A DNA stretch of 64,000 nucleotides from Brachionus manjavacas. Its lineage: Eukaryota; Rotifera; Eurotatoria; Ploima; Brachionidae. A program made the position numbers and the translations under genes. The stretch lies in the NCBI GenBank assembly GCA_019054805.1, contig JAHQIY010000007.1:1059501-1123500 (forward strand). The letters run 5' to 3'. Position 1 is the stretch's first letter. Each line of letters begins with the position of its first letter. Positions 1-10,937 of this stretch are shown here, one piece after another. The notes under the pieces are model-generated. The model saw only the letters and a list, made by a program, of their open reading frames with translations, was not told where the DNA came from and searched no databases.

Positions 1-1387
1 GAGGCCATCGTGGGTAACTGCATTTATTAGTCCGCTGTATGGAACATTGACATTAAAGCGGATCATAATTTCCTCAATAGTGTAGCCATTGGGAACTTCG
101 AATAAAAATTTCATGTGAACACTTTCGACCTCTTCGTCTATGGTGGCGTTGAAGGGTCCGAGTCGAAAGCCGCGCTTTGTCAGCTTCATTTTTATGCACA
201 CATCTTTGTTTCCCGAGGCTCTGACGCCGTCCAACAGAGACGCCAACAGCGAGTCTCGATCGGACGATGTGTAGGTTCGGACAGGTCCGCGCATGTACTC
301 TATGGAGAACTGTTGCGGGTCCTCTTCGCTGCGGATTATGGCAAAAATGTCCGAGAGCGGTTTGAGAGTGCAAATGGAATAGGTCGCCGGATCTCTTTCT
401 AGCAAGCATGCTTCGCTAAGACACAATAAACGGCGCACAGGCTCTTGGTGCCGATTACTGATCTTGTACACAGTAAACTCGGCTAAAGATGTGATGAATT
501 CGTCAGCGCTGAATTTGCCAAATTTTTCACTCCAAAATTGGTCTATGGTCAAGGGATCTTTTCGAAAGCGAATAGGAATGCCCACATAGTTTCCCGAGTT
601 GTCAAGAATGCTCCGGATTAGGCTTTCGCGTTCTTCACATTGAAACAAATGCAATCTGTTGAAGCCGTTATTGGAAATCACCAGGCCATTTGGCACATCT
701 GAAACATGAGCAATGAAATCGATATCTTTGAAGTCATAATTGATCAATATTTGTTTGTTCGACGGCTCTCGTTGGAAAATACACGAGGCGCTCACCTCAA
801 GGATCACTTGTTTTTTTGTTTCGGACCAGTGTTGTTTGAAAGCATTGAATAGCTTTTAATTTTCTTTTTAAATAAAATAATTAAACTGAAAATGTTTTTT
901 TACTTTATTTGAGGCAAATTTTTCACAAAATAAATTTGAAAAGCGAAGACTTTCTGTTAGAATGTCCGCTCGATGATCACTGGAAAATTTCATGTTATCT
1001 GTTTTTTTGCCCTTTTTGATGTTTAGCAAAAATTCATTGTTTGCTTGAGCTTTAAAATTTGGTACAATCCCAGCCAGTTCATTATAAGTCCACTTAATAT
1101 CAAATTAGATAATTTATAAATTTGAAAAAAAGTTAGATTTTCGATTAAATTTTTGAAAAATACCCAAGAACGCTGCTTAAATTAATAATAAAAATTATTT
1201 ACTTGATTTGTATTCTCCAAATTGGTGGGGTTATATGTTGTGATTCCATGAGTGCCAACAGAAAATATACGCTTGTATCTTTTGATAAAAAGTAAGCAAG
1301 TCAAAGTTTTTGATAATTATTTTCTTACTTTCCTTTCCAGGAATGTTTGGTTACAAAATAACAGCACAAGTTCTTGTTTTCGTTCAT
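1..1387 (-). CDS. DNAJC13: RME-8/DNAJC13 endosomal J-domain protein, N-terminal part
   Basis: N-terminal part of RME-8 (DNAJC13), the endosomal Hsc70 co-chaperone acting with retromer and SNX/WASH in sorting. Four exons on the minus strand: 1387-1329, 1278-1203, 1092-904 and 852 down past position 1. All junctions are GT-AG and in phase. The start codon at 1387 opens a conserved N-terminus ([19 protein letters not shown], then ITTYNP), followed by [14 protein letters not shown]. The long exon 4 carries [40 protein letters not shown] and [20 protein letters not shown], all typical of RME-8. Introns are 43 to 110 bp. The gene runs off the left edge; the J domain and armadillo-like repeats lie outside. 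Exon 4 is clearly richer in GC than its flanks. Family assignment is secure; it is truncated only by the window edge. Confidence 0.95.
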
Positions 1388-2102
1388 ATTATGTCAAATG
1401 TCATCTAAATAGCAATTCTTTAAAGAAATAAATAAATTTGGTCTTGTGAAAAAATGTTGACGGATCACAAGTCTAGGATCTTTTCAAAATGAATTTAAAT
1501 TAGAGAAAAAAATTAATAAATTTTGCTCATGTTATTGCTACAAGAATGAAACAAATATATGAAAACAAAATTTTCTTTTCATTTGCAGCTAAAATTTTTC
1601 AAAATCATATGATCTTATAGTTATTGCCATTTGCTCTTAATATTTTTTTTTAAATTATGCTAGAAAATAACTATTCTTTTTTTTTTATTAACTATAATTT
1701 CTTATTTAGTATTAAATTAATATAAATTTTATCATTTAATTCTAAACATTCGCAAATTAGACGAAAATTTAGGATTTATTCAATTAAAAGAGTGGTTTTG
1801 TTGACTTTGTTATCATTGAAAATGATAAAATATTTCTTAAAATAGATATTAAATTATTATTATAGATATTTTATTTTTTATGAATTATAATTCAAAAAAA
1901 TTATTATTTAGAATAATATATCTAATAAAATTATTATCCAGCTTTAGCTATCGACTAATTTTAAAATTGCTTCGTATCGTCCAAATTTTTTATTAAATTT
2001 CTGGAATTTTAAAGAAATAATTAAATAAAAACAAAAATATTAAACAGAAAAACTCATAAAATAAAATTTGATTAAATTTTATTACCATCATAACTATATT
2101 CA
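1388..2102. other. Intergenic, upstream of RME-8, no gene seen
   Basis: AT-rich sequence with homopolymer runs and no convincing exon. It should contain the RME-8 promoter, but no distinct core motif is recognisable. Confidence 0.6.
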
Positions 2103-2211
2103 TCAGTTGTAAAGCTTGCTATACTGACTGTTCAAATCTTTGGTCATGTCATTTATGCCCAGTAAGTACGGCACATGTTCCAGAAGCTCATTAAAAAAGT
2201 ACGCAAGAATC
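2103..2211 (-). CDS. Possible terminal exon of an unidentified gene
   Basis: A 35-codon open stretch on the minus strand behind a plausible acceptor (TTTAAAG, AG at 2213-2212), ending with TGA at 2105-2103. The peptide ILAYFFNELLEHVPYLLG followed by INDMTKDLNSQYSKLYN has balanced composition, unlike the Lys/Phe/Ile-rich noise around it, so it may be a real last exon. I do not recognise the family. The only nearby candidate for an upstream exon is a Lys-rich minus-strand stretch around 2591-2860, which may be chance. No donor in matching phase could be fixed. Confidence 0.3.
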
Positions 2212-3350
2212 CTTTAAAATTTTTATTTAATTTCAAATAATATTTTTAAATACCGAGTAATTTAATAATATTAACTTTTCAAAATAAAACTTACGTTTGT
2301 TTAAAAACAAAAAAGTTATATATATTAGTTATGGATCTGAAAATATAAAAGATAGAAAAATTACATTCATCAGATAATTCGAAAAATGCATTAACAATAA
2401 GAGAAAAAATCTTAATTGAAAAAAAAAACATTGAAAAAAAAGGACAATTAAAAGAAATAAAACAATTAACGAAAAAAAAAACTGTATAAGTTCAAACATA
2501 TCGAGAAATAGCATTTAAATTGAAAGAAATACAAAAACAATAGTATTTAAAAAGATTGACATCCTATAAAAATAAAATAAAAAGATTGCTTCAAAAAAAA
2601 GCAGAAAAAGAATATGCATCCAGGTTTTTTATTTGACATTGATGCTCAACACTTAAACTTGAAGTCATTCTTCTCTTTCCTTTGCCATTTTTAACATTAA
2701 CATCATTTTGTCCGCAATTGTTTTGGCATGAAGAGGCATCTAATTTTTTTTTTTTTTTCATTTTAGGTCTCGAATTTTTCAGCTCAATTTTCTGTTTCTG
2801 TTTCTTTTTATTTTTTATATTCAATGATTTTAAACCTTCATTTTTTCTCAGATTTTTCCATTTGATAATACTTCATTGTTCTTTTTTCATTTTTTAACGT
2901 GCCTTGTTTTATTGTATTGAATTTCTGATTAAGTTTAAATTTTAAAATTTTTGCGCCAAATTTTTAATCTCTAAATGTAATTTTCGAATTAATATTTCAA
3001 ATTTGTATTTTTTTTTCTCTCATGTGTCACTTTTTAGGTTTTTTCCAAAGATTTTTAATAAATTTTAAATATTTTATCATTTTTTTATCTTGTCAGATAT
3101 TTTCGCATTTCTGTTATTATGATTAAAAAAATAGAAATAATTAGATTTCTTTAAAAAAATTTTGAGGGTTCTTGATTTTATTTTTAAATGACATATTTAA
3201 AATTTCCAAATATTTTTTTTTATTTTAATAACTTAAACATTAAATTTAATAAAAAAATATTTAACTATATTTTAAAAAATTGAACATTTTTCTAATGATA
3301 ACTCAACTCAATTTTTAACAAAAAAAATTCTTTTTTTTTCTAATGATTTC
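2212..3350. other. Low-complexity AT-rich intergenic stretch
   Basis: Mostly poly-A/T tracts. A Lys-rich minus-strand frame at 2591-2824, including KGKRRMTSSLSVEHQCQI, stays open for 77 codons but has no recognisable domain. It could be part of an unknown gene ending at 2103, or chance. No repeat family was recognised. Confidence 0.4.
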
Positions 3351-4569
3351 CTACGGCAACTCAAAAGTCTCTGCCTTTTGATCGTCTTCGTCGTCAATCT
3401 GTTCTAAACTTTCGACCTGCTTTATTTTATTTTTCATTGATTTACTATGGTACCATATTTTTTTCCCTATTATTACAGTCTTAAATAACAAATTGATAAA
3501 TTTTGAGAAACTTTTTCAAATTATTTTACCACAAAAATTGCAACTGAAAAACCAATAACAGCACCGGAAATTACATCTGAATAATGATGCTTAAAGTCAC
3601 TCACTCTTGACATGCACGTATGCCAGGCTGCCAAAAAAGCTATCAATTGAATTATAGATTTAATAAATCTGGTCCTTTGTAAAACAAGTCTAGCTTCTAA
3701 ATAGATCTTTAAAACAAGTTATATCTCAAAATAAACAAAATTTCAGACTTTGGCTTTAATAAATTCTTATGCCAAAATTAATTAAAAATATTAATTAAAA
3801 TTATTACAATGAGAAAAATCATCGAGTAGGTTGAAAAACTAGAATGTCCACTGGGAAACGACAATCTAGCTTCTTTGATTTTAGCCGGATCCCCGGTGCA
3901 TACAATCTCAGTCAAAGGTACATAACTGAAAAGAGTAGATAAAATATTTTATAAAAAAAATATACAAAAAACTCACTTGGCAACATTAACACCTTGAATG
4001 TTTGTAAAACAAGTAATGTTTGACCAATTTGGTTGACAAACATCCAAAAAGTGAGGTCTTAATCTTCCTATGGTTTGCTTTCCGACCTCGGTTATCAAAA
4101 GCGTACTGATAGCTCCCAAAGCATAAAGAAGAACTCCGTGAATCGAATTCAAAATAAATCTATTTTGACGACGATCAAAGGATTCTTCATTTGAACAACA
4201 TGGCCTCGCCAAATACAATTCTGAAATTAACACGAACAGAGTTGCGCTAATAACTCCATAAAGACCAGCGGCCTGATTTTTTTTTTTATAAATTTTAATT
4301 TAATTTTAAATTTGGCTTTACCCATAGAGGAACTGTGTCGCCCTTGTATGGAAATCTAATTGATTCATCTGTGCAGTAAAATCCGCGTGGAAACGGCTTT
4401 ACGATAAGAAATATCGTCAAAAATACGCAACTAACTTTCGAATAAAAATTTAGAAAGGGAAATTCATCTTAAAATCTAATTTACTTAATATCACCGTTGC
4501 AAAATCGGCCAGCGACTGAAGTACTCGCTGTTTACGCTTTGGTATTTTTTCATTTACACTGAACAGCAT
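3351..4569 (-). CDS. PLPP: Phospholipid phosphatase (LPP/wunen family, PAP2)
   Basis: Integral membrane phospholipid phosphatase that dephosphorylates lipid phosphates such as phosphatidic acid, LPA and S1P at the cell surface. Six exons: 4569-4485, 4434-4322, 4272-3977, 3925-3808, 3706-3530 and 3479-3351. They sum to 918 nt, 305 residues, close to animal LPPs. All three PAP2 catalytic motifs are present: C1 KQTIGRLRPHFLDVC (K-x6-RP), C2 FPSGHSSFS and C3 SRVSDFKHHYSD (SR-x5-H-x3-D). Hydrophobic segments around the motifs fit the six-helix topology. The N-terminus is basic (KIPKRKQR) and the cytoplasmic tail acidic (EQIDDEDDQKAE). The start ATG lies just after a possible acceptor (ATTAG), so an upstream non-coding or short coding exon is possible. 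It faces away from ZW10 across about 500 bp. Confidence 0.95.
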
Positions 4570-5064
4570 GTCGGCCTAATTTAAAATAAAATTTTTTTAA
4601 AATAATCTTTGATTTAGTTCAAAATTTTACTAAAAAATTAAAGCAAAAAACTCTGAGATGATTAATTTTGTTTTTATTTTATTATTATCTAAACTTTACT
4701 TTATTCTTGGGTAAATAAAGTTTGTAGTAAGGAATAATTTTTTTTAAACCAAATTGAAATATGCTAATTAGTTTCAGCAAAATTTTTGAAAATTATGAAT
4801 TTTCAGCGTGCAGCACCGCTAAGTTTTGTACTATTGATCTAAAATTTCGATAGACAACTAATAAAATTCCTTACTTAAAGCTGGTAAGAAAAAGCTCTGA
4901 TTTATCTTATTTTAATTAAAAATAAAAGTAAAGTCTGTTTTAAATGTGCAGTGTGAATGCATTGAAATTATGAATTATTTTTTCTAAAATTTTAAATACG
5001 TCTAAAAAAAAACAAGTATTTAAAATTTGTTTTTCAATTAAGATTTGAATTTTTGGCGAAAAAA
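4570..5064. promoter_or_regulatory. Shared divergent promoter region between PLPP and ZW10
   Basis: 495 bp between two start codons reading in opposite directions. It must carry the 5' UTRs and promoters of both genes. It is AT-rich, and I see no clear TATA, initiator or repeat element. The role is inferred from position. Confidence 0.5.
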
Positions 5065-8000
5065 ATGTTTGTTTCAAGACAAATGATTGAGGATGCTTTA
5101 CCTGAGCATTTAACGCAACTAGTCAAAGAACCAAGCCTAGGTCTGTCTAAATTATCATCAAATTTAAAAAAAAACTTTTTTGTAAAGATAACTTGAAATT
5201 GATTTCTGAAAACTTGAGACAAAGTATGGCAGATGCTAAAAATGAAATAAAGCAATTCAAGGATTCCAGTTTAGATAAAATTGAACCTGAAATTAAAAAA
5301 ACTGAAACTTTTATTGAACATATAAATGATTTACACAAGCAAATAGATGAAATAAACAATGAATTGGATGAGCAGGTATGAAATTCAAATTTATGTTTGC
5401 TTTATACAAAAAAAACTAATTTTTTGTTCTCCTTATTTCCCTTAGCTATTACTTTAGACTTAAAATGACAAATATAAAACATAAAAAATTAATTGGCATT
5501 TTAAATAATTAAAATTTGATATTACTTATGATTATATATTTCAAATTGGTGTATTTTAAAATAGCTTTTAACTGTATCAAACTATTGAAATAAAAACTCT
5601 TTATAAAAAAATAATTTTTATTTCAAAAATTATAGAAAAAAAAGTGGAAAAAATTATTTTGTTTTTTTGTAATTAAACGAAAATAACTTTATAGTTTTAT
5701 TTAGGCAAGTTCTTTAATTTAAAAAAAATTCAAGCAAACAAAAATATGTTGAAATATTCAAGGTTAAAAAAAAACAATTAACTAAAATAATTTCAAAATT
5801 TTATGTTTGTAAATTTTGGTCTAACATTTAATTAATACTTAGGAGTTTTTATTGAAAAATGCCTCACAAATAGAAGAATACAAAAATATAATAGATCAAA
5901 TTGAGACCATAAATGATGTTATAAAAATAATTGAAGTGTTAAGAGAATTCAAGCTAAACTTAAATGGTAAGATTTTTTTCTGTCATTATTGTGTCATGCT
6001 TAGTTACCCTAAAATATCTTTTTTAAGAATTTAAAATTTCAATTGATAATAAAAATTATGATAGTTGTTTTGAAATTTTAAATCTATTAAACGAATTCAT
6101 CAAACAATCAGCCTTATTCGGTAACCCTGCAAATAATGAAAAACCTCAGGAAATCCTGATGGTAAACGTGTTAAAAGAGGAATTTATTTTTCAAAGAGAA
6201 AGACTTTGGTTCGAAATAGATCTAGAATGGAACCGATTACTCGAAATAAATAATAATCAAATTCGTATTGATAGAAAGTTTCTTGGCCAAAATTTTATGG
6301 ACAAATTATCACAATTTTCCGGTTTAAAAAAAACAATTATTGGCAACATTTCTTTTGTTTTTTCCAACAGGATGAAAAACTTTTGCAAGCAGTTCCTTAG
6401 CCTAATCGAATCAACTGTTGTTAATTCTGAGACTAATTACAAAGTTGAAACTGAATCTGACTCGGATTTTTTCTGGCTAACTTTAAACAAGACAAATGAT
6501 GAGATAAATTTGGACACTAATGAAAAATTTTCCCATAAATTAAATCAAATAATAGAAGTTTTCAATTTTTTGTACGAGAATTTTTTCAAATTAAAAGTTG
6601 AAGTTTTAAAATGTGACCAAAACGAAAATCAAAAAGAATGCTTGATGACCATATTTTCCAGGGTAACCCAAGGTGACTTTTCCAAATTGATACATGATAA
6701 CTTGATTGTTAACATTTTACCATTGACTAAATTTGATTCAAAATTACACCAAAATTTCACTCATACTTTATCCGAATTCGAACAAAAATTGCACAAAATA
6801 GACTATGATTGTCAAATAAATCAGCAAGCAAAGCAAATAATTGACAATTTAGAAGAAATATATGTCCGAAAAAAATGCAAATTTTTAATTGAAAAAGCCA
6901 GAAATTTAATGAAAGATAAAAGTCTAATTTTTGATTTAGTAAGCACCAAAGATTTAAACAAAACAATAGAGCAATTCAAAGATGACAGAAAATTTACAGA
7001 GTTAATAAAAATTCAAAATTCCATTACAAAATCAAATGAAATTTTGAGCATGCCTGAATTTTCAATAAGTAGATTTGCACATCAATTTATCAATTTAATA
7101 AATCAAACCCTCACCGAGGCTAATCAAATGTCCACTCAGCACCCTAAGGAAATCAAAAGTGTTTCGCTTTTTTGTTTGGTTACCAGAAATCTATTCGATT
7201 TATATTCCAGTGTAGTTCCTACATTTTATCTTTCTACTCTGAAAGACTTGCCAAAGCTAAGTGCCATTCTCTACAACGATTTTTACTATTTGAGCCTTCA
7301 TTGTTTAATTCTTGGACACAAATACAAAAGTCTATTTAGCAAACTAAAATCAATGAATGTAGATAAGAACGAATTCCAGTATGTTGACTTACAGGATTTT
7401 ATTTCAAATTTCAATTATGTTCAGCTAGCACCAAATTTGTTTATGACTGGCTATGAAATAATGTACAATCAGGTAGAAAATCAAGAAAGAAATTTAATTG
7501 AATTTATGCATGAAGACTGTCCAAATGGAATAAGAGACATATCCGAAGAAAATAATTTTGAGCTTTTCAAAAAATCCCTTCAAAAGTGCATTTTACATTT
7601 AAAGAAATTAGCATCGATGTGGCAGGATGTGCTACAAGAAGAACTATTCAAAAAAATAATCGGTCAATTGTTAAATTTGGTAATAAGAGATTTGGTCAAG
7701 TCATGTCTTAAGCTAGAGGATATATCAACTGACGATGCTAGTTATTTGCATAGTGCTTTTTCTTTAATGATCCAAGCAATCAATGACTTATTCATTAATA
7801 ATCTAGGTTCAGAAAAATCTGATGATTTGTCAGTAGATTTGGTAAATTTGTCTTTAAACACTAATCTAGCTGATTTGAACGCTAGCAAATATGTAGAAAA
7901 TTGGCAAAAATTCAAGCATTTATTAGTTATACTAAAAGCAAATTTACAAGAAATTGTTGATTTATGGACAGATGGAATGGGACCTTTGGCAATGCATTTT

Positions 8001-8084
8001 GAACCGGACGAGGTCAGAAGCCTCATCAAAGCTTTGTTCATGAATACAGATAGACGTCAAGCCGCATTGTCGAAAATAAAATAA
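5065..8084 (+). CDS. ZW10: ZW10 kinetochore / RZZ and vesicle-tethering protein
   Basis: ZW10 is a subunit of the Rod-Zw10-Zwilch kinetochore complex, which recruits dynein and Mad1/2, and of the ER tether NRZ. Exons 5065-5375, 5843-5966 and 6028-8084 give about 830 residues (human 779). The C-terminus is diagnostic: WQDVLQEELFKKIIGQLLN, LEDISTDDASYLHSAFSLM, LWTDGMGPLAMHFEPDEVR and SLIKALFMNTDRRQAALSKIK match the family nearly residue for residue. The N-terminal exon is coiled coil. Oddity: in exon 1 the ATG frame and the downstream conserved frame differ by one base across the A9 run at 5166-5174; ten A would join them. This may be a sequencing or assembly error, or a start farther downstream (for example the Met in SMADAKNE). 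Possible polyadenylation signals lie near 8107-8125. Confidence 0.93.
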
Positions 8085-8739
8085 GAAAAAACAATGGAAA
8101 AAATAATTTAATAAAGAAAATAAAAAAAATTTTTTTCAAAAAATTAATTTTCGGCTCATTGATTAAGTATTTGAGTGATTTTTAAGAGCAAACCTAAAAT
8201 TAAGTCTTTATAAGCTGATTAAACTTATTCAAGAAATAAAAAAATTAAATTAAAATAACAAATTAACAGGAAATGGCTAAATTCAGTTGGGTTTTTAGTA
8301 GAAATAAAAATTATTTAAATATTTTATAATAAAAATAAAATTTTTTAAATAAAAATATTGATTTTACTAAGAATAAGTTAAGATTGCTCTTAAATAGATA
8401 GTTAAGATAGCCTGTTTATGAAGCTTGATTTACTTATATCAATATAGAAGATAGACAAATTTTTCATAAATTGGCCTGTAACATTAGCGATGAATTTATT
8501 TTAAAAAAAAACAATTATTAGAAAATGGGTTAGGTTAGAAAAAATTCATTTTGTATTAAAATCGCTTTCTTTGTGATCACGTTAATAAAATTTTCAAAAC
8601 AAATTTTTTCCTTTATTTTAAATCATTTGCTTAATTTTTTGACGAACTTCTTCTATTTGATAACTATAATCAATTTTTTTGTGATCACTTGAACACAAAG
8701 TCTGCGCGAGCCAAAAAAGGGACTTTACTTTAATGTGGC
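8085..8739. other. Intergenic 3' to ZW10, no gene seen
   Basis: AT-rich with ZW10 3' UTR at its left end. The last 50 bp probably belong to the pogo/Tigger relic that follows. Nothing else is recognisable. Confidence 0.5.
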
Positions 8740-8949
8740 TTAAACCACATGATGCATATTACAGGCCCTAAAAATTTTTGCTTTCGACGACAAAATAGTA
8801 GAAATTGTAGAAGCATTAACTTTGTATTCTTTAGCCAGCTTTGAAGTGATTATTTTTTGCTCAGTATGCTTTTTTATAATTTCTATCTTGACTTCAAGAG
8901 ATATACATTTTCTCTTTTTGCAAACTTGCTTTTCATTCATTTTTATCAA
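8740..8949 (-). mobile_element. pogo/Tigger transposase fragment (CENP-B N-terminal HTH)
   Basis: A 69-codon minus-strand frame. The core KRKCISLEVKIEIIKKHTEQ then ITSKLAKEYKVNASTISTIL is the first helix-turn-helix (psq/CENP-B N) of Tigger/pogo transposases. Only the DNA-binding start remains; the DDE domain is absent in this frame. Just upstream on the same strand the sequence is interrupted by a LINE 3' tail (about 8955). A pogo-like terminal repeat in matching orientation lies at 9990-10027, so this may be one Tigger element split by insertions. Confidence 0.75.
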
Positions 8950-8954
8950 TTAAA

Positions 8955-9845
8955 ATTTTTAAATAAACAATAATTATTATTATTATTATTTATTTGTTTT
9001 TCATTTCGAGCATACGCTCCTTCAGATAAAAAAAAATAATTAAAGCAGTTTAAAAAAACTTTTACATTTAAATTAAGTTATTTTTCATTTATGAATGAAA
9101 AGGATGAGATACAAAAATAATAATTAAAGTGCTGGGAGAAAAAAGAAAAAAAAAAGAAAAAAAAAAAGAAAAAAAAAAAAAAAAATTTAGATAAGATCTT
9201 AAGAGTCAGAAAATTTTTGTATAATTAGGTAGCAGCTACATAGAGGAGTGGGATAAATCTAGAATCGAAGCCTCTTTGATACTCCGAAACAAGTCTTTTA
9301 GTCAATGAAACTGAATAATCAAGAGCATTACGAAGGTAATTTTCTAAGAGATTGTTTAATCTGTGCTCAATTTTACTGATATTCAATTCATTTTCTGCTT
9401 CATAGAATAATGATTCAGAGGAGGTTCTGAGAGGAAGTTTTAGAATGTATCTAATAGCAGTATTTTGAATAACTTGTAACTTTTGTAAACCTGATTCGGA
9501 GAATGAGTTAAGACATGGAAAATTATAATTCAGAATTGAGCCAATAAGTGCCTTGTAAAGTCCAGCTAGTGTATTGTGGTTGAGCTTCCAATTTTTTGAA
9601 GACAAAATTTTTATTATATTGAGTCTATTCATGCATTTAGTCTTTACTTCTTTAATTTGTTTATCAAAGCAAAGACTTTCATCAAAGTAAAGACCAAGAA
9701 ATTTATTAGTTTTAGAATAGGGAATTGTTTTGTTGAATAACTGAAGTCTAAAGGTATTATTAAATTTCTTATTTTTTGTGAAAATTGTGTAGCTACATTT
9801 ATTTGGGCACATTTTCATCTTCCATTTGCATAACCATGGCTCTAT
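8955..9845 (-). mobile_element. 5'-truncated LINE (family B): RT C-terminus and 3' UTR
   Basis: The minus strand encodes about 197 residues (9818-9225) typical of the region after the RT core of jockey/CR1-like LINEs: KTNKFLGLYFDESLCFDKQI, CMNRLNIIKILSSKNW, LYKALIGSILNYN and LQVIQNTAIRYILKLP. It is followed by a T-rich 3' UTR (pyrimidine tract complementary to 9140-9185), a small hairpin (TCTGAAGGAGCGTATGCTC) and an AAATAAATAATAATAAT tail at 9000-8960. The frame is open over this whole part, so the copy is fairly young. The 5' truncation point is about 9845, abutting a (CTA)n tract. The same 3' end recurs at 39541-39825. Confidence 0.85.
9140..9185 (+). repeat. Polypurine (A/G) tract
   Basis: A run of A with scattered G lying inside the LINE 3' UTR (pyrimidine tract on the LINE coding strand). 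Confidence 0.9.
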
Positions 9846-9960
9846 TTAGTAGTAGTAGTAGTAGTTCTTGCTGCGAAATCCTAACAAGTAAGAAATCTGA
9901 GCTCATCACCGCTTAAAGGCGTATTAAGCTTTAGCAGCCAATTCTGTTAAAACTATCTAA
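9846..9960 (-). repeat. 3' end of a second element (family C) with (CTA)n tail
   Basis: On the minus strand this reads TTAGGATTTCGCAGCAAGAA followed by (CTA)n. The same end (GGATGTTGCAGCAATAACTA) occurs at about 52574-52610 beside a degraded LINE, so it is probably a LINE 3' terminus with a CTA tail. Its left boundary is uncertain. Confidence 0.5.
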
Positions 9961-9987
9961 TGCTTCTTTGAAGGATCAATATAGAAG

Positions 9988-10027
9988 ATTTCGTTATATG
10001 GGGGTTCGCTATACAGAGGATCGACTG
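9988..10027 (-). mobile_element. pogo/Tigger-type terminal inverted repeat end
   Basis: Read on the minus strand the sequence begins TA then CAGTCGATCCTCTGTATAGC followed by GAACCCCCATATAACG, the form of Tigger/pogo-like termini (TA target, CAGT start). It points toward the transposase fragment at 8740-8949. No mate was located. Confidence 0.6.
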
Positions 10028-10029
10028 TA

Positions 10030-10937
10030 GTAGAATATTTTTATGATTATTAAAAAATAATTGAATTTACGAGGAAGATTTTTTAATAAAATTTCTTATC
10101 ATTTTTTTTACACTTGATTGTAAACTGTCGGCATTCATATCGAATTTTTTTTATTCGATTTTATTTTAGATTGGGGTAGTTGTTCCAAAATCTTTACAGT
10201 AAAATTAAAATCTTTTTAGCATACTCTAATTTAATCTAAATATTCGTTACTCTTTTAACCAACTTAAATTTGTTCTGCATACAGTTTAAGCTTAAAGATA
10301 TAAATAATTGATATTCATATTAAAATAATTTAAAAGGAGACATAATTCAAAGAGAAAAGAAATTAAATTACTTAATAGATTTATATTACAAATTTGGCTA
10401 TTATTTATAAGATAAAAAAGGCTTTTCAAGTCTAAATCTTGAAAATTTACAATATTTCCAGAAAAAAAATATAGAAATTTTTAATCAAATTAATTTTTTA
10501 ATAGTTTTTTCAAGGCTTTTTTCTTACCACCACTAGGGTCTCGTTGCTTACTGCGATTCATCTTAATTTTTCAAAATCTATTTTAATTTTAAAATTTTCA
10601 ATTCTAAAAAATACGAGTATGTTTGTAAAAAAAACTATTATGTTTTAAATTTTTTATGTATTTTAAAATTATTTGTGATTTTTAGTTTTTATGTTTGGTT
10701 GTTGAGTTTTTAATATTGACAAAAAGATGTTTCAGTTTGTTAATAATATTTGAAAATAGTTTTAGAATGTGGACATGTTAATATTTAATAAAACAAAATT
10801 ATTAGCTTTTGGAAGCTTTTCTAAAATTTTAACTTAAATAAATTATATTTTAAAAATGTTCAAACTATTTATAAAAAAATTCCAATCTATATTTTCAACA
10901 ATAATCTATTTACAAAAACTGGTAGTAACAGCAATTA
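10030..10937. other. Intergenic, downstream of HERPUD, no gene seen
   Basis: AT-rich. A 23-codon minus-strand frame at about 10563-10492 (MNRSKQRDPSGGKKK...) is too short to support. Nothing else stands out. Confidence 0.5.

Noticed and set aside
115-409. Open frames on both strands at the left edge
   Set aside because: Out of frame with the RME-8 exon, which accounts for the conservation here.
2329-2514. Phe/Leu-rich 61-codon minus-strand frame
   Set aside because: Produced by A/T homopolymers; looks like a transmembrane protein only by composition.
10492-10563. Minus-strand mini-ORF MNRSKQRDPSGGKKK...
   Set aside because: 23 codons, no partner exon or family; insufficient evidence although it contains a GGTAAG donor-like site.
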